A stretch of DNA of 14,697 nucleotides from an uncultured bacterium (GTDB taxonomy: Bacteria; Patescibacteriota; Minisyncoccia; Phycocordibacterales; UBA9973), in the NCBI GenBank assembly GCA_903891365.1, contig CAITEG010000006.1, positions 1 to 14,697 of the forward strand, given 5' to 3'. Shown here piece after piece: positions 6,829-14,061 of the stretch. A model generated the notes under the pieces. That model was not told the origin of the DNA and did not search any database. It saw only the letters and a program-made list of their open reading frames with translations. Every line of letters starts with the position of its first letter. Positions within the stretch are counted from its first letter, which is position 1. A program made the translations under genes and the position numbers.

Positions 6829-7257
6829 TTATCCTACAATACTGATACCTGCTGAACGAGCACTTCCTTCTACTATTTTCATGGCTCCTTCGATATTCTT
6901 GGCATTGAGGTCGGGCATCTTCTTCTCGGCTATAGCACGGACTTGAGCTTTTGTGATACTGCCTACCTTACTTACGTTTGGCTTGCCTGAACCACCTTCT
7001 ACTCCTGCTGCTTTGAATATAAGACCTGATACTGGAGGAGTCTTCACCTTTATATCGTAAGTACGATCTTCATAAACTGTGATGACTACACCTACTATCT
7101 CCCCTGCGTCCTTGGCTGTCATAGCATTGAACTTCTGACAGAATTCTGCGATGTTCACCCCTGCCTGACCAAGTGCTGGACCTAGTGGAGGAGCTGGGGT
7201 TGCCTTTGCGGCTGGTATTTGTAATTTAACTTTTTTTGTAATTTTTTTAGCTGCCAT
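6829..7257 (-). CDS. rplK: 50S ribosomal protein L11 (uL11)
   Basis: 142 residues, full family length. L11 sits at the base of the L7/L12 stalk on the 23S GTPase centre and supports EF-G and release-factor action. The N-terminal proline-rich segment [18 protein letters not shown] (19-36) is intact, as is the C-terminal RNA-binding domain (about 75-142). It is the last gene of a secE-nusG-rplK operon. The usual next gene, rplA (L1), is absent: a terminator follows directly. The ATG has no Shine-Dalgarno site; a two-part hairpin precedes it. Confidence 0.98.
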   Translation of the reverse strand: MAAKKITKKVKLQIPAAKATPAPPLGPALGQAGVNIAEFCQKFNAMTAKDAGEIVGVVITVYEDRTYDIKVKTPPVSGLIFKAAGVEGGSGKPNVSKVGSITKAQVRAIAEKKMPDLNAKNIEGAMKIVEGSARSAGISIVG

Positions 7258-7275
7258 AAATTTATATTTTGTTAG

Positions 7276-7306
7276 TCGTGAGAAGCACGGCCTAAGCCGA
7301 ACACGA
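7276..7306 (-). promoter_or_regulatory. Hairpin in the rplK leader, possible L1-type operator
   Basis: In the 63-nt nusG-rplK gap, TCGTG/CACGA forms a lower stem. CGGC-TTAG-GCCG (minus-strand reading) forms the upper stem. An asymmetric internal loop of 2 and 7 nt separates them. Two short helices with an unequal internal loop is the general plan of the L1 binding site that controls L11-L1 operons in many bacteria. I could not match the conserved loop bases, so the assignment is weak. Confidence 0.35.
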
Positions 7307-7320
7307 TAAACTGATTATAC

Positions 7321-7872
7321 TTATAATTTCTTAATCTGCAAGAAGTCTAATTCGACTGGTGTCTCACGACCGAACATTGAAACTAGAACCTTCACCTTAC
7401 CTCTCTCATTGTCTACATCACTAACCTTGCCTTCCAAATCTTTAAATGGACCATCAGCTATACGAACTATCTCACCCAATTCTACGTCCATCTGGTGCTT
7501 GTTCGTCTTGTTGCCTTTCTCCATCTTACCAAAGAGGTCATCTACTTCTTTCTTGTCGAGTGGAACTGGGTTGACTCCGGCTCCGACGAATCCTGTAACG
7601 CGAGGAGTGTTTCTAACTACGTACCAAGAGTTGTCATCTACTATCATATCTACGAGTACGTAACCTGGATAAACCTTCTCTTCACTCTCTACTCTCTTGC
7701 CTCCTTTTATCTTAATCTTCTTTTCTGTAGGAACAACGACGTTGAAAATCTTGTCGTTCACTCCTAGTGAGTCGATACGCTGACGAAGATTTCTCATAAC
7801 TGCATTTTCATAACCTGCGTATGTGTGTATCGCGTACCAATTCCTCTCCCCTTTTAATTCTTGTTTTGCCAT
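7321..7872 (-). CDS. nusG: Transcription factor NusG
   Basis: 183 residues. NusG binds the RNA polymerase clamp, promotes processivity and couples to Rho or the ribosome. The NGN domain spans about 10-115 (NWYAIHTYAGYENAV, EEKVYPGYVLVDM, TPRVTGFVG) and the KOW domain about 131-183 (GEIVRIADGPFKDLEGKVSD). No insertion domain is present. The gap from secE is 62 nt and contains two hairpins. The ATG follows CATAT with no ribosome-binding site at normal distance. Confidence 0.98.
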   Translation of the reverse strand: MAKQELKGERNWYAIHTYAGYENAVMRNLRQRIDSLGVNDKIFNVVVPTEKKIKIKGGKRVESEEKVYPGYVLVDMIVDDNSWYVVRNTPRVTGFVGAGVNPVPLDKKEVDDLFGKMEKGNKTNKHQMDVELGEIVRIADGPFKDLEGKVSDVDNERGKVKVLVSMFGRETPVELDFLQIKKL

Positions 7873-7876
7873 ATAT

Positions 7877-7921
7877 GATTTTTGTTTAAAATCACGTCGC
7901 TGACTCCTTTAAGAAGCGACG
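7877..7921 (-). promoter_or_regulatory. Paired hairpins between secE and nusG
   Basis: A 7-bp GC-rich stem (AGCGACG/CGTCGCT, 7895-7901 with 7915-7921) and then an AT stem (7877-7882 with 7888-7893) fill most of the gap. Leftward, the loop of the first hairpin carries AAAGGAG, but this is about 33 nt from the nusG ATG, too far for ordinary initiation. The pair could modulate translation or be a processing site; it lacks a terminator-like T-run. Confidence 0.35.
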
Positions 7922-7934
7922 CTATTTTTGTTAA

Positions 7935-8123
7935 TTATCTATTAAGTAATGCTCTTTCCAAACCTTTACTGAACAGAAAATCTAATAATCCTAAGTAATA
8001 AGCAACTAGAATAGAAATAGCTAAAACAGCAACAGTAAAGTAAATAGTCTGCTTACGAGTAGGCCAAGTTATGTGTTTGGCTTCTACCATTACTTCTTTG
8101 AAAAATTCAGTGATTTTTTGCAT
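7935..8123 (-). CDS. secE: Preprotein translocase subunit SecE
   Basis: 62 residues, the short single-span form of SecE found in most bacteria, which clamps SecY in the Sec channel. The conserved cytoplasmic amphipathic helix FFKEVMVEAKHITWPTRKQT (7-26) carries the family's WPTR motif, followed by one membrane segment (about 27-50). It is the first gene of the secE-nusG-rplK operon. Confidence 0.96.
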   Translation of the reverse strand: MQKITEFFKEVMVEAKHITWPTRKQTIYFTVAVLAISILVAYYLGLLDFLFSKGLERALLNR

Positions 8124-8145
8124 AAATGATTTAATTAGTTTTATT

Positions 8146-8165
8146 AAAAAACACCCCGGGGGTGT
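8146..8165 (-). promoter_or_regulatory. Terminator-like hairpin at the start of the secE transcript
   Basis: On the minus strand ACACC-CCCGG-GGTGT is followed by six T, a textbook intrinsic terminator shape. It lies just after the predicted transcription start (about 8168) and 23 nt before the secE ATG. It may be an attenuator of secE-nusG-rplK, or a second stop for transcripts arriving from the SIMPL gene. Confidence 0.5.
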
Positions 8166-8174
8166 AATAGATAT

Positions 8175-8203
8175 ATAATACCACTAGAAGCCAGAATAAG
8201 CAA
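8175..8203 (-). promoter_or_regulatory. Promoter of secE-nusG-rplK
   Basis: Minus strand TTGCTT (8203-8198), 17-nt spacer, TATTAT (8180-8175): a good spacing with a 5/6 match at -10. The -35 touches the base of the upstream terminator stem. Confidence 0.55.
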
Positions 8204-8236
8204 ATGAGCCCCGAAGCGAAGCTTCGGGGCTCATTT
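8202..8236. terminator. Bidirectional-type terminator after the SIMPL gene
   Basis: Perfect 16-bp stem (8202-8217 with 8221-8236) and GAA triloop, 27 nt past the SIMPL stop codon. The plus strand continues TT after the stem's TTT (a run of five T). The leftward side has ATTTGCTTATT, weaker but adequate. Confidence 0.75.
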
Positions 8237-8240
8237 TTCC

Positions 8241-8270
8241 TACATTCTACATACTACTTCCTACTATCTT
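8241..8270 (-). repeat. Degenerate heptad tract at the SIMPL gene end
   Basis: On the minus strand the tract reads as variants of AGTAGAA with 7-nt spacing (AGATAGT, AGGAAGT, AGTATGT, AGAATGT). It overlaps the last codons and the stop of the SIMPL gene and runs up to the terminator. It looks like the same repeat type as 239-268 and 4198-4225 but more diverged. Confidence 0.4.
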
Positions 8271-9049
8271 ATTTCGTAAGTAACCGTTACATTTGAAGTT
8301 ATCTTATTCTCGCCTTTTGGAAGTGTTGGAGCTGGAGCTGATACTGACACACTGTCTGCCATCATAGCTTTTGCATATACAGGATATCCGCCGCCAGTAT
8401 TTTCTCCAAAGTTAACAATCTTACCAAGTCTGACTCCAAGTTCATCGGCTAATACTTGGGCTTTTGCTCTCGCATCTTTGATAGCTAGAGAACGAGCATT
8501 ATCCTTGATCTTGTCTTCATTATCAATAGAGAATGTTGGACCACTGATATCTGTAACTCCAAGAGTTGCTAAGCCTGTACGGATATCGTTGGCACTATCT
8601 ACTACACGAACCTTGATAGTGATAGACTGTGTTGCTGTATATCCTGTTATCTTTGGATCTTTTGTAGGACAAGGATAATTATAACAAACTGTATTATCAT
8701 AAGAATACTTTGGATTGAGACCACCGTATTCTGACTTGATATCTTTATCGACAATTTTTTGTTCTTTCAAATAATTTAATACTTTTGTAATATCTGTATT
8801 GAGCAAATCTTGGGCTTCTTTAGCACTCTTGCCATCTTTATTTAAATTTACAGAAAGAGAAGCAATGTCTGAAACTGCCAACTTCTCCCCTGTACCCGTA
8901 ACTGTAATAATATTCACGGGCTGATTATTATGATTTACACCACCATCTTTAACTTCATTTACTGTCTTAACTACGAAATAACATGAAATAATAACTATTA
9001 ATATAAAAACCGAGATACTTATCTTCTTAACGTTTAAAAATGTTTCCAT
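8264..9049 (-). CDS. Membrane-anchored SIMPL-domain (DUF541) protein
   Basis: 261 residues: an uncleaved signal anchor (about 9-29) and an extracellular SIMPL domain (about 45-260). Recognisable parts are NIITVTGTGEKLAVSDIASL (47-66), the helical repeat DARAKAQVLADELGVRLGKI (192-211) and the closing strand NVTVTYEIR. Family members form oligomeric rings in the periplasm or outside the membrane; in other bacteria they are linked to oxidative stress or signalling, without a known activity. Two cysteines (122 and 127, in VCYNYPCP) could form a local disulfide. It is a single-gene unit with its own near-leaderless promoter and terminator. Confidence 0.9.
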   Translation of the reverse strand: METFLNVKKISISVFILIVIISCYFVVKTVNEVKDGGVNHNNQPVNIITVTGTGEKLAVSDIASLSVNLNKDGKSAKEAQDLLNTDITKVLNYLKEQKIVDKDIKSEYGGLNPKYSYDNTVCYNYPCPTKDPKITGYTATQSITIKVRVVDSANDIRTGLATLGVTDISGPTFSIDNEDKIKDNARSLAIKDARAKAQVLADELGVRLGKIVNFGENTGGGYPVYAKAMMADSVSVSAPAPTLPKGENKITSNVTVTYEIR

Positions 9050-9055
9050 GAGGCT

Positions 9056-9064
9056 ATTGTACCA
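9056..9064 (-). promoter_or_regulatory. Leaderless extended -10 promoter of the SIMPL gene
   Basis: Minus strand TGGTACAAT (9064-9056) is an extended -10 box. Only 6 nt separate it from the ATG, so transcription would begin at or one base before the start codon, giving a leaderless message. Confidence 0.65.
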
Positions 9065-9070
9065 TATTTT

Positions 9071-9151
9071 CCTCCCTTGCGAATGGGAGGTGCCGAAGGC
9101 GGAGGGGTCAGACCCCCTCGTCCTACGGATACTCCCCCTTCGCAGGGGGAG
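9071..9151. repeat. Cluster of three GC-rich hairpins after the ABC operon
   Basis: Three stems follow one another: CCTCCC/GGGAGG (9071-9090), GAGGGG/CCCCTC (9102-9119) and CTCCCCC/GGGGGAG (9132-9151). They are joined by GTGCCGAAGGCG. The first and third share a CTCCC-TTCGC/TTGCGAA-type layout, as if two copies of one palindrome. The stretch is far more GC-rich than its surroundings. The third stem lies 13 nt past the stop of the last permease gene and may act as a terminator, though it has no T-run. Confidence 0.6.
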
Positions 9152-9163
9152 AAAAATTCAGAT

Positions 9164-10429
9164 TTATTCGCGATTTAGTGCCACGATAGGGTCGAGGCGG
9201 GCGGCGTTGCGAGCTGGAAAGACTCCAAAGACAACACCGATAATCATTGAAACTGATACCGAGATGATAACGCCTGAGATAGGCACGATAAACTTCCACG
9301 CAAGCCCCATGCTTTGGGCTACTTTAGAAATGAGAAATGCCAGAAATGAGCCACCAAGAATACCGATGACCCCACCGATAATAGTCAGAAGTACGGCTTC
9401 AATTAAAAATTCATAAAGTATATCTTTACCACGAGCTCCTAAAGCTTTCTTGAGTCCTATCTCTCCTATTCTTTCTGTCACCACTACATACATAATATTC
9501 ATAACTCCCACTCCCCCGACAACAAGAGAGATGGATGCGATAGCGATAAGAAGGAAAGTCACGGCCTGAAGTATAGTATCAAAAGTACTGAGACTTTCTT
9601 TTTGAGTTTGAACTTTGAAGTCATCTTTACTTGGATCATTTATATAATGATTGTGTCTTAGGACATCAGCAATATCGAGGGACGTCGCATCGGCTTTAGA
9701 ATTATCTTGTAATTCAACTACGCTATATATAAGATAATCAATACCCTGAATCTTCTTCTGAAGTGTTGTGACTGGTATAAAAACTTGCTCGTCTTCATTC
9801 ATCGGACCAAAGCTACCTTTCGATTCGTAAACTCCGATAACTTCAAAATTATAATTCCCCACTCTGATGAGCTTGCCAAGTGGATCCTCACTTCCAAATA
9901 AATCCAAGGCAATAGAGTTTCCGAGGACTGCAACTTGAGCAAGACCTTTGTCTTCCTGGACACTATACCCTCGCCCTTTCGCTATCACACCCTTATCAAT
10001 ATCAAAGCGAGCAGCTGATGCTCCAAAAATAAATGAGGTCTTAGAAATTCCTTTATAGGTAACTATCTGCTGTCCGACAGAAGCACCATAAGCATTCTTC
10101 ACATTTGGAATTTGTCTTATATCTTCTACGTCACGAATCTTGAGCGTCGTAATGGGCACAGCATTGGAAGCTGAGTTCTTTGCTTCTCCAGAAGTTCCAC
10201 CAGCTGCAGAGCGTGACTTGGTCGAAGCTGGTATAGAAGTCTGAACGATGACAGTATTCGTCCCGAAAGCTTCTACTTGAGAATTAATATAACTTTTAAA
10301 TCCTTCCCCAGCAGAAAGGACGAGAATAACTGTACCAATACCTATCATGATACCGAGCGTCGTCAAAAGAGTCCTAGAAGGATTGGACTTGATACCACGT
10401 ATAGCTTGTTTTAAATAAATATTATGCAT
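9164..10429 (-). CDS. MacB-like ABC permease, second of the pair
   Basis: 421 residues with the MacB/FtsX plan: first membrane segment at about 20-40 (TLLTTLGIMIGIGTVILVLS), a large extracellular domain (about 45-280), then three membrane segments (about 288-316, 340-365, 384-405). The cytoplasmic coupling region ERIGEIGLKKALGARGKDI (319-337) contacts the ATPase, and the C-terminus ends RLDPIVALNRE. A Ser/Ala/Gly-rich stretch (66-90) in the extracellular domain is absent from the paired permease. It starts 5 nt after that permease's stop and is the last gene of the operon. Confidence 0.93.
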   Translation of the reverse strand: MHNIYLKQAIRGIKSNPSRTLLTTLGIMIGIGTVILVLSAGEGFKSYINSQVEAFGTNTVIVQTSIPASTKSRSAAGGTSGEAKNSASNAVPITTLKIRDVEDIRQIPNVKNAYGASVGQQIVTYKGISKTSFIFGASAARFDIDKGVIAKGRGYSVQEDKGLAQVAVLGNSIALDLFGSEDPLGKLIRVGNYNFEVIGVYESKGSFGPMNEDEQVFIPVTTLQKKIQGIDYLIYSVVELQDNSKADATSLDIADVLRHNHYINDPSKDDFKVQTQKESLSTFDTILQAVTFLLIAIASISLVVGGVGVMNIMYVVVTERIGEIGLKKALGARGKDILYEFLIEAVLLTIIGGVIGILGGSFLAFLISKVAQSMGLAWKFIVPISGVIISVSVSMIIGVVFGVFPARNAARLDPIVALNRE

Positions 10430-10434
10430 AAAAA

Positions 10435-11718
10435 TTATTCATATCGAAGAGCGACGATAGGATCCATCCTCGCTGCTTTAAGTGCTGGATAAAGTCCAAA
10501 AACAATACCTGTTAAGATAGATACAGAGACGGCCAATATCACAGCAAAAGGAGAAATAATAAATGCCCAATCATACCCGGCAAATCTCGCTCCAAGAGCC
10601 ACCAAATAAGAAACGAGGATACCAAATAAAATTCCCAGAACTCCACCAGTAAAGGTAAGGAGGATGGCTTCAAAGAGGAATTGATTACGAATATTTTTGC
10701 GTGTCGCACCTATAGCTTTACGGAGACCTATCTCACGCGTACGCTCTGAGACCGTCACTAGCATAATATTCATAATACCTATACCTCCAACAACAAGAGA
10801 GATTCCTGCCATAAGTCCTAAGAAGACACGAAGTGTGTCTGTGATGCTCGTTAGGAGCTTAATAGCATCAGCTAAGTCACGCACAAAGAAGTCGTCGTTC
10901 TCAGCATCATGAATCCTATGTTGTTCGCGAAGAACTCTCTTCACATCCTCCATTGTAGATTTTACATTGGCACCATCGTTTACTTTAATACGAGCAAACT
11001 GTACATAGTCTATGCCTAAGATTTGTCTCTGACCTACAGAGAAAGGAATAAAGACTTGGTCATCTTGATTCTGGAAAGCGACAGTTCCCAACTTCTTCTG
11101 AACTCCAATGACTCTGAAAGGAACACTACCAGAAACATCTCCTGCAGCCGGATTATTATTGGGTATTTTTATTTTCACCACAGAGCCTATCTCTCCCCCG
11201 TTCGGGAAAAGATTCTGCGCTACATCATAGCCAAGAACAATAACATTCGCGCCAGAATTACCTTCTTCATCTGAGAAAAAAGTTCCTTTAGTCATCTCTG
11301 TATTCTGAACTCGGACGTAGCTCCCATCGGTCGCAGTAAAAGAAGTATCTACACTTTCCTTGCCTGCTATTATCGTGACATTGCCACTGACAAAAGCTGC
11401 AACGTCGGTCGCATTGGGAACGTTCCCTTTATCCTTTATCGCATTTATATCACTCAATGTAAGAGTTTTAATCTGAACACCAAAGACGGCAGTCGGTGGA
11501 CCATTCTCATTACTCTTACCAGGAAGAACGCCAACTAAATTGCTCCCGAGTTTTGTAATCTGTCCTAAGACGAGAGACTGAGCTCCAGAGCCGAGAGAAA
11601 TAATAATGATGACTCCAGCCACGCCGATAATGATACCAAGAATCGTCAAAAAAGATCTTCCTTTTCTTGCAAGTAAGTCTTTTATCGTCGTCTTTAATTC
11701 TTTAACTAGATTATTCAT
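10435..11718 (-). CDS. MacB-like ABC permease, first of the pair
   Basis: 427 residues when started at the ATG at 11718. A longer frame opening at 11790 overlaps the ATPase gene by 80 nt and adds 24 residues unlike the family. The chosen start overlaps the ATPase stop by 8 nt (ATGAATAA) and has AAAGAGG immediately before it, typical of translational coupling. Domains: membrane segment 22-43, extracellular MacB periplasmic-core-like domain (about 45-290), then membrane segments at about 298-322, 350-375 and 390-412. The coupling region is SERTREIGLRKAIGATRKN (324-342). It probably pairs with the next permease as a heterodimer. Confidence 0.94.
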   Translation of the reverse strand: MNNLVKELKTTIKDLLARKGRSFLTILGIIIGVAGVIIIISLGSGAQSLVLGQITKLGSNLVGVLPGKSNENGPPTAVFGVQIKTLTLSDINAIKDKGNVPNATDVAAFVSGNVTIIAGKESVDTSFTATDGSYVRVQNTEMTKGTFFSDEEGNSGANVIVLGYDVAQNLFPNGGEIGSVVKIKIPNNNPAAGDVSGSVPFRVIGVQKKLGTVAFQNQDDQVFIPFSVGQRQILGIDYVQFARIKVNDGANVKSTMEDVKRVLREQHRIHDAENDDFFVRDLADAIKLLTSITDTLRVFLGLMAGISLVVGGIGIMNIMLVTVSERTREIGLRKAIGATRKNIRNQFLFEAILLTFTGGVLGILFGILVSYLVALGARFAGYDWAFIISPFAVILAVSVSILTGIVFGLYPALKAARMDPIVALRYE

Positions 11719-12430
11719 CCTCTTTAACTTCTTTTGAATGAACTCTGTCTTTTTCTGGAACCAGAACGTCGGAAATAATTTCTCCGTCACGGATAGTCAC
11801 AATACGATTCGCATGGAGAGCGACTTGCATATCGTGAGTGACGAGTATGATAGTACGACCATCTTTATTTAATTTCTCAAGAATATTCATAACAGTGGCT
11901 CCACTTTTTGAGTCGAGGTTACCTGTCGGCTCATCCGCAAAAATAACTTTCGGATCACAGACGAGAGCACGAGCAATAGCCACACGCTGCTTCTGACCTC
12001 CAGAGATCTGGTTGCTCATATAGTCCATACGCTCACCTAAGCCGACTGCTTCAAGAGCTTTCTTTGCACGATTCTCATAACTTATTTTTGTGCCACTATA
12101 AAGAAGTGGAAGCATCACATTATCTAAAACAGAAGTACGGGGCAAAAGATTGAAAGACTGAAAAACGAAACCAATACGGTTGTTACGAATTTTGGCTAAT
12201 TCATCATCTGTAAAGTTCTCTGTATTCTCTCCATCAAAAAGATATGCACCAGAAGTCGGACGATCAAGAAAGCCTATGGTGTGCATAAGGGTCGACTTAC
12301 CAGAACCAGATGGACCCATGATAGCGACGAACTCCCCTTCTTCTATACGAAGGTTGATGCCACGAAGAACACGAGTCACTACGTCGCCATTCACGTAATT
12401 CTTAATTATATTTTTAAGTTCGATTAACAT
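11711..12430 (-). CDS. ABC transporter ATPase, LolD/MacB-type
   Basis: 239 residues with every catalytic motif: Walker [10 protein letters not shown] (39-47), Q-loop Gln91 in [10 protein letters not shown], signature ISGGQKQ (142-148, Ile in place of the usual Leu), Walker B VIFADE (162-167), D-loop NLD (171-173) and H-loop His199. This subgroup drives FtsX-type permeases that work by mechanotransmission rather than by moving substrate through the membrane. The start codon follows the adaptor stop by 2 nt (TAA-AA-ATG), so the genes are tightly coupled. The charged tail (about 225-239) overlaps the next gene's start. Confidence 0.97.
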   Translation of the reverse strand: MLIELKNIIKNYVNGDVVTRVLRGINLRIEEGEFVAIMGPSGSGKSTLMHTIGFLDRPTSGAYLFDGENTENFTDDELAKIRNNRIGFVFQSFNLLPRTSVLDNVMLPLLYSGTKISYENRAKKALEAVGLGERMDYMSNQISGGQKQRVAIARALVCDPKVIFADEPTGNLDSKSGATVMNILEKLNKDGRTIILVTHDMQVALHANRIVTIRDGEIISDVLVPEKDRVHSKEVKEDE

Positions 12431-12432
12431 TT

Positions 12433-13935
12433 TTAACTTTTAATTAGAATAACAAATTCATCTCCCACTGAAAGTCCACTTAGTACTTCTACCATACCTC
12501 CGTCACCTTCGATGCCAGTAACTATAGGGACAGACTTCCAAGCTTTTGTTCTTTTATTTGTAACTACTCTCAAAGTTTGGCCGCCTTTATCATCTTTGAT
12601 GATGGCACGTGAAGGAATAGCTATGACGTTGTCCTTCTCTTTAACTTTTATCGTCATGTTAGCTGTCATACCGGGACGAAGTTCTGGTATCTGCTCGGTA
12701 CTAGCTGTAACTTTATAATTCACAACTCCTGAAACTAAAGTTGAAGAAGGATCGATCTTGGTGATACTGCCTTTAAAAATTTTATCTGTACCAAAAGAGT
12801 CGTAAGTTATTTCTATCGGCATACCTAAAGATAAACTCGCGATGTTCGCTTCATTTATATTGGTTTCGATATAAATATTGGAGACATCTTGAAGAACCAT
12901 AACTTCTTTTTGGACAAGCGCTTGCTCGCCAATCTTCACGTCTATACGAGTGATAGTACCATCAGCTGGAGCAGTGATGATCGTGTCGTTGTAGCGAGCT
13001 TCTGCACTTTGGACTTGACCCTCTGCAGAAAGAATATCTGCATTTGCCAAATCAAGATCTGAACTTCTGGCGGCTGACTTCTTTATAGCAAGCTGAGCGG
13101 CACTTTGGTCGATAGCAAGCTTGGCCTGAGCTAACGCTGACTGATACGCATTGTAGTTCACTAGATAGTTCGCGGCTTTTTTATTTGGAATGTTTATAAC
13201 CCAATCTGTAACACTTATATTTGTAATACTAGGAAACTTGATATATAGACCAGAGTTACCGATAGGCTGAGCGATAATAGTATTCCCTGTACCACTTCCT
13301 TCTGCAAGTCCAGTGACATTAAAACCAACTCCAGCTGAACTATAGTATGGCTTTATATGTATCACTCCTTCTTTACCCAACGTATAAGTCCCACTTATCA
13401 CAGGAGCGACATAGTCACTACTGCCATCATTTGGAATAGCTTCTGGAGTTGAGTTCAAAAGATTCTGATAAGCATTATCGACAAGAGTGCCTTGCGACAA
13501 CTTGGTCTGATCTAAAGTTATCTGGGCTAAAGCAACTTCTTCGTTTGAAGCACCTTCTATAGTACGCTTGAGGCGAGCCTGTGCACCAGCAAGAGCTCCA
13601 CGAGCACTAGTCAGAGCTGCAGCTTCGGCTTGAGAATCAAGAGTAGCTAGGACTTGGCCGGCTTTCACTTTGTCCCCTACTTTTACTTTTATGGTCTTTA
13701 CTGTGCCACTACTATTGAAAGATAAATTGAGATCAGTATTTGAAACGACTTGCCCCGTAGCTAAAACAGTTTCCTTCAAATTCGAAAGCTTGGCTATATC
13801 AGTTGTTGTATTTGCTACACTACTTGGAGTTTTAAAAATAAAATAACAGATAATAGCAACAAGTAGGAATAAAATAACCCATGTTCGTTTTCTTCTTATG
13901 TTTGTTTGGAAAAAATTTTTAGCTTTTTCTTTCAT
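12433..13935 (-). CDS. MacA/HlyD-type efflux adaptor with an inserted domain
   Basis: 500 residues, against about 370-400 for typical MacA. A membrane anchor (about 18-35) is followed by the first lipoyl half (about 70-100, FNSSGTVKTIKVKVGDKVKA), the rising coiled-coil helix (about 101-160), a beta-rich insertion (about 165-255), and the falling helix (about 258-315). Then come the second lipoyl half (about 316-350, TAPADGTITRIDVKIGE), a beta-barrel domain (about 352-430) and a membrane-proximal domain (about 432-500). The insertion sits where the hairpin tip would meet TolC in a diderm. No outer-membrane factor gene is present. It is the first gene of the four-gene operon. The substrate is unknown. 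Confidence 0.93.
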   Translation of the reverse strand: MKEKAKNFFQTNIRRKRTWVILFLLVAIICYFIFKTPSSVANTTTDIAKLSNLKETVLATGQVVSNTDLNLSFNSSGTVKTIKVKVGDKVKAGQVLATLDSQAEAAALTSARGALAGAQARLKRTIEGASNEEVALAQITLDQTKLSQGTLVDNAYQNLLNSTPEAIPNDGSSDYVAPVISGTYTLGKEGVIHIKPYYSSAGVGFNVTGLAEGSGTGNTIIAQPIGNSGLYIKFPSITNISVTDWVINIPNKKAANYLVNYNAYQSALAQAKLAIDQSAAQLAIKKSAARSSDLDLANADILSAEGQVQSAEARYNDTIITAPADGTITRIDVKIGEQALVQKEVMVLQDVSNIYIETNINEANIASLSLGMPIEITYDSFGTDKIFKGSITKIDPSSTLVSGVVNYKVTASTEQIPELRPGMTANMTIKVKEKDNVIAIPSRAIIKDDKGGQTLRVVTNKRTKAWKSVPIVTGIEGDGGMVEVLSGLSVGDEFVILIKS

Positions 13936-14053
13936 CCCGTTTAGAAGCAGGTCTTGGTCAATATATTTTATTAACCCAAGCTACTTATTTTTTACTTAAT
14001 ATTAATTTAAAATCCCTTTTTATTAGAAACCATGACCGCGGCTTCTAACGGGA
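13935..14053. repeat. Long inverted repeat between the FKBP gene and the ABC operon
   Basis: Arms at 13935-13958 and 14029-14053 are near-complementary (the tip-distal blocks TCCCGTTTAGAAGC and GCTTCTAACGGGA pair with one bulge). They enclose 70 nt of very AT-rich sequence. The left arm touches the adaptor ATG and the right arm lies 9 nt past the FKBP stop. Within it, CTTGG (13953-13957) and CCAAG (13976-13980) form a spaced dyad that could be an operator for the ABC operon. A promoter must lie in the AT-rich part but I cannot place it with confidence. Confidence 0.6.
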
Positions 14054-14061
14054 TTCATTAC

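Noticed and set aside
10435..11790. Longer start for the first permease at 11790
   Set aside because: It overlaps the ATPase gene by 80 nt. The ATG at 11718 has AAAGAGG next to it, an 8-nt coupling overlap and a family-like N-terminus.
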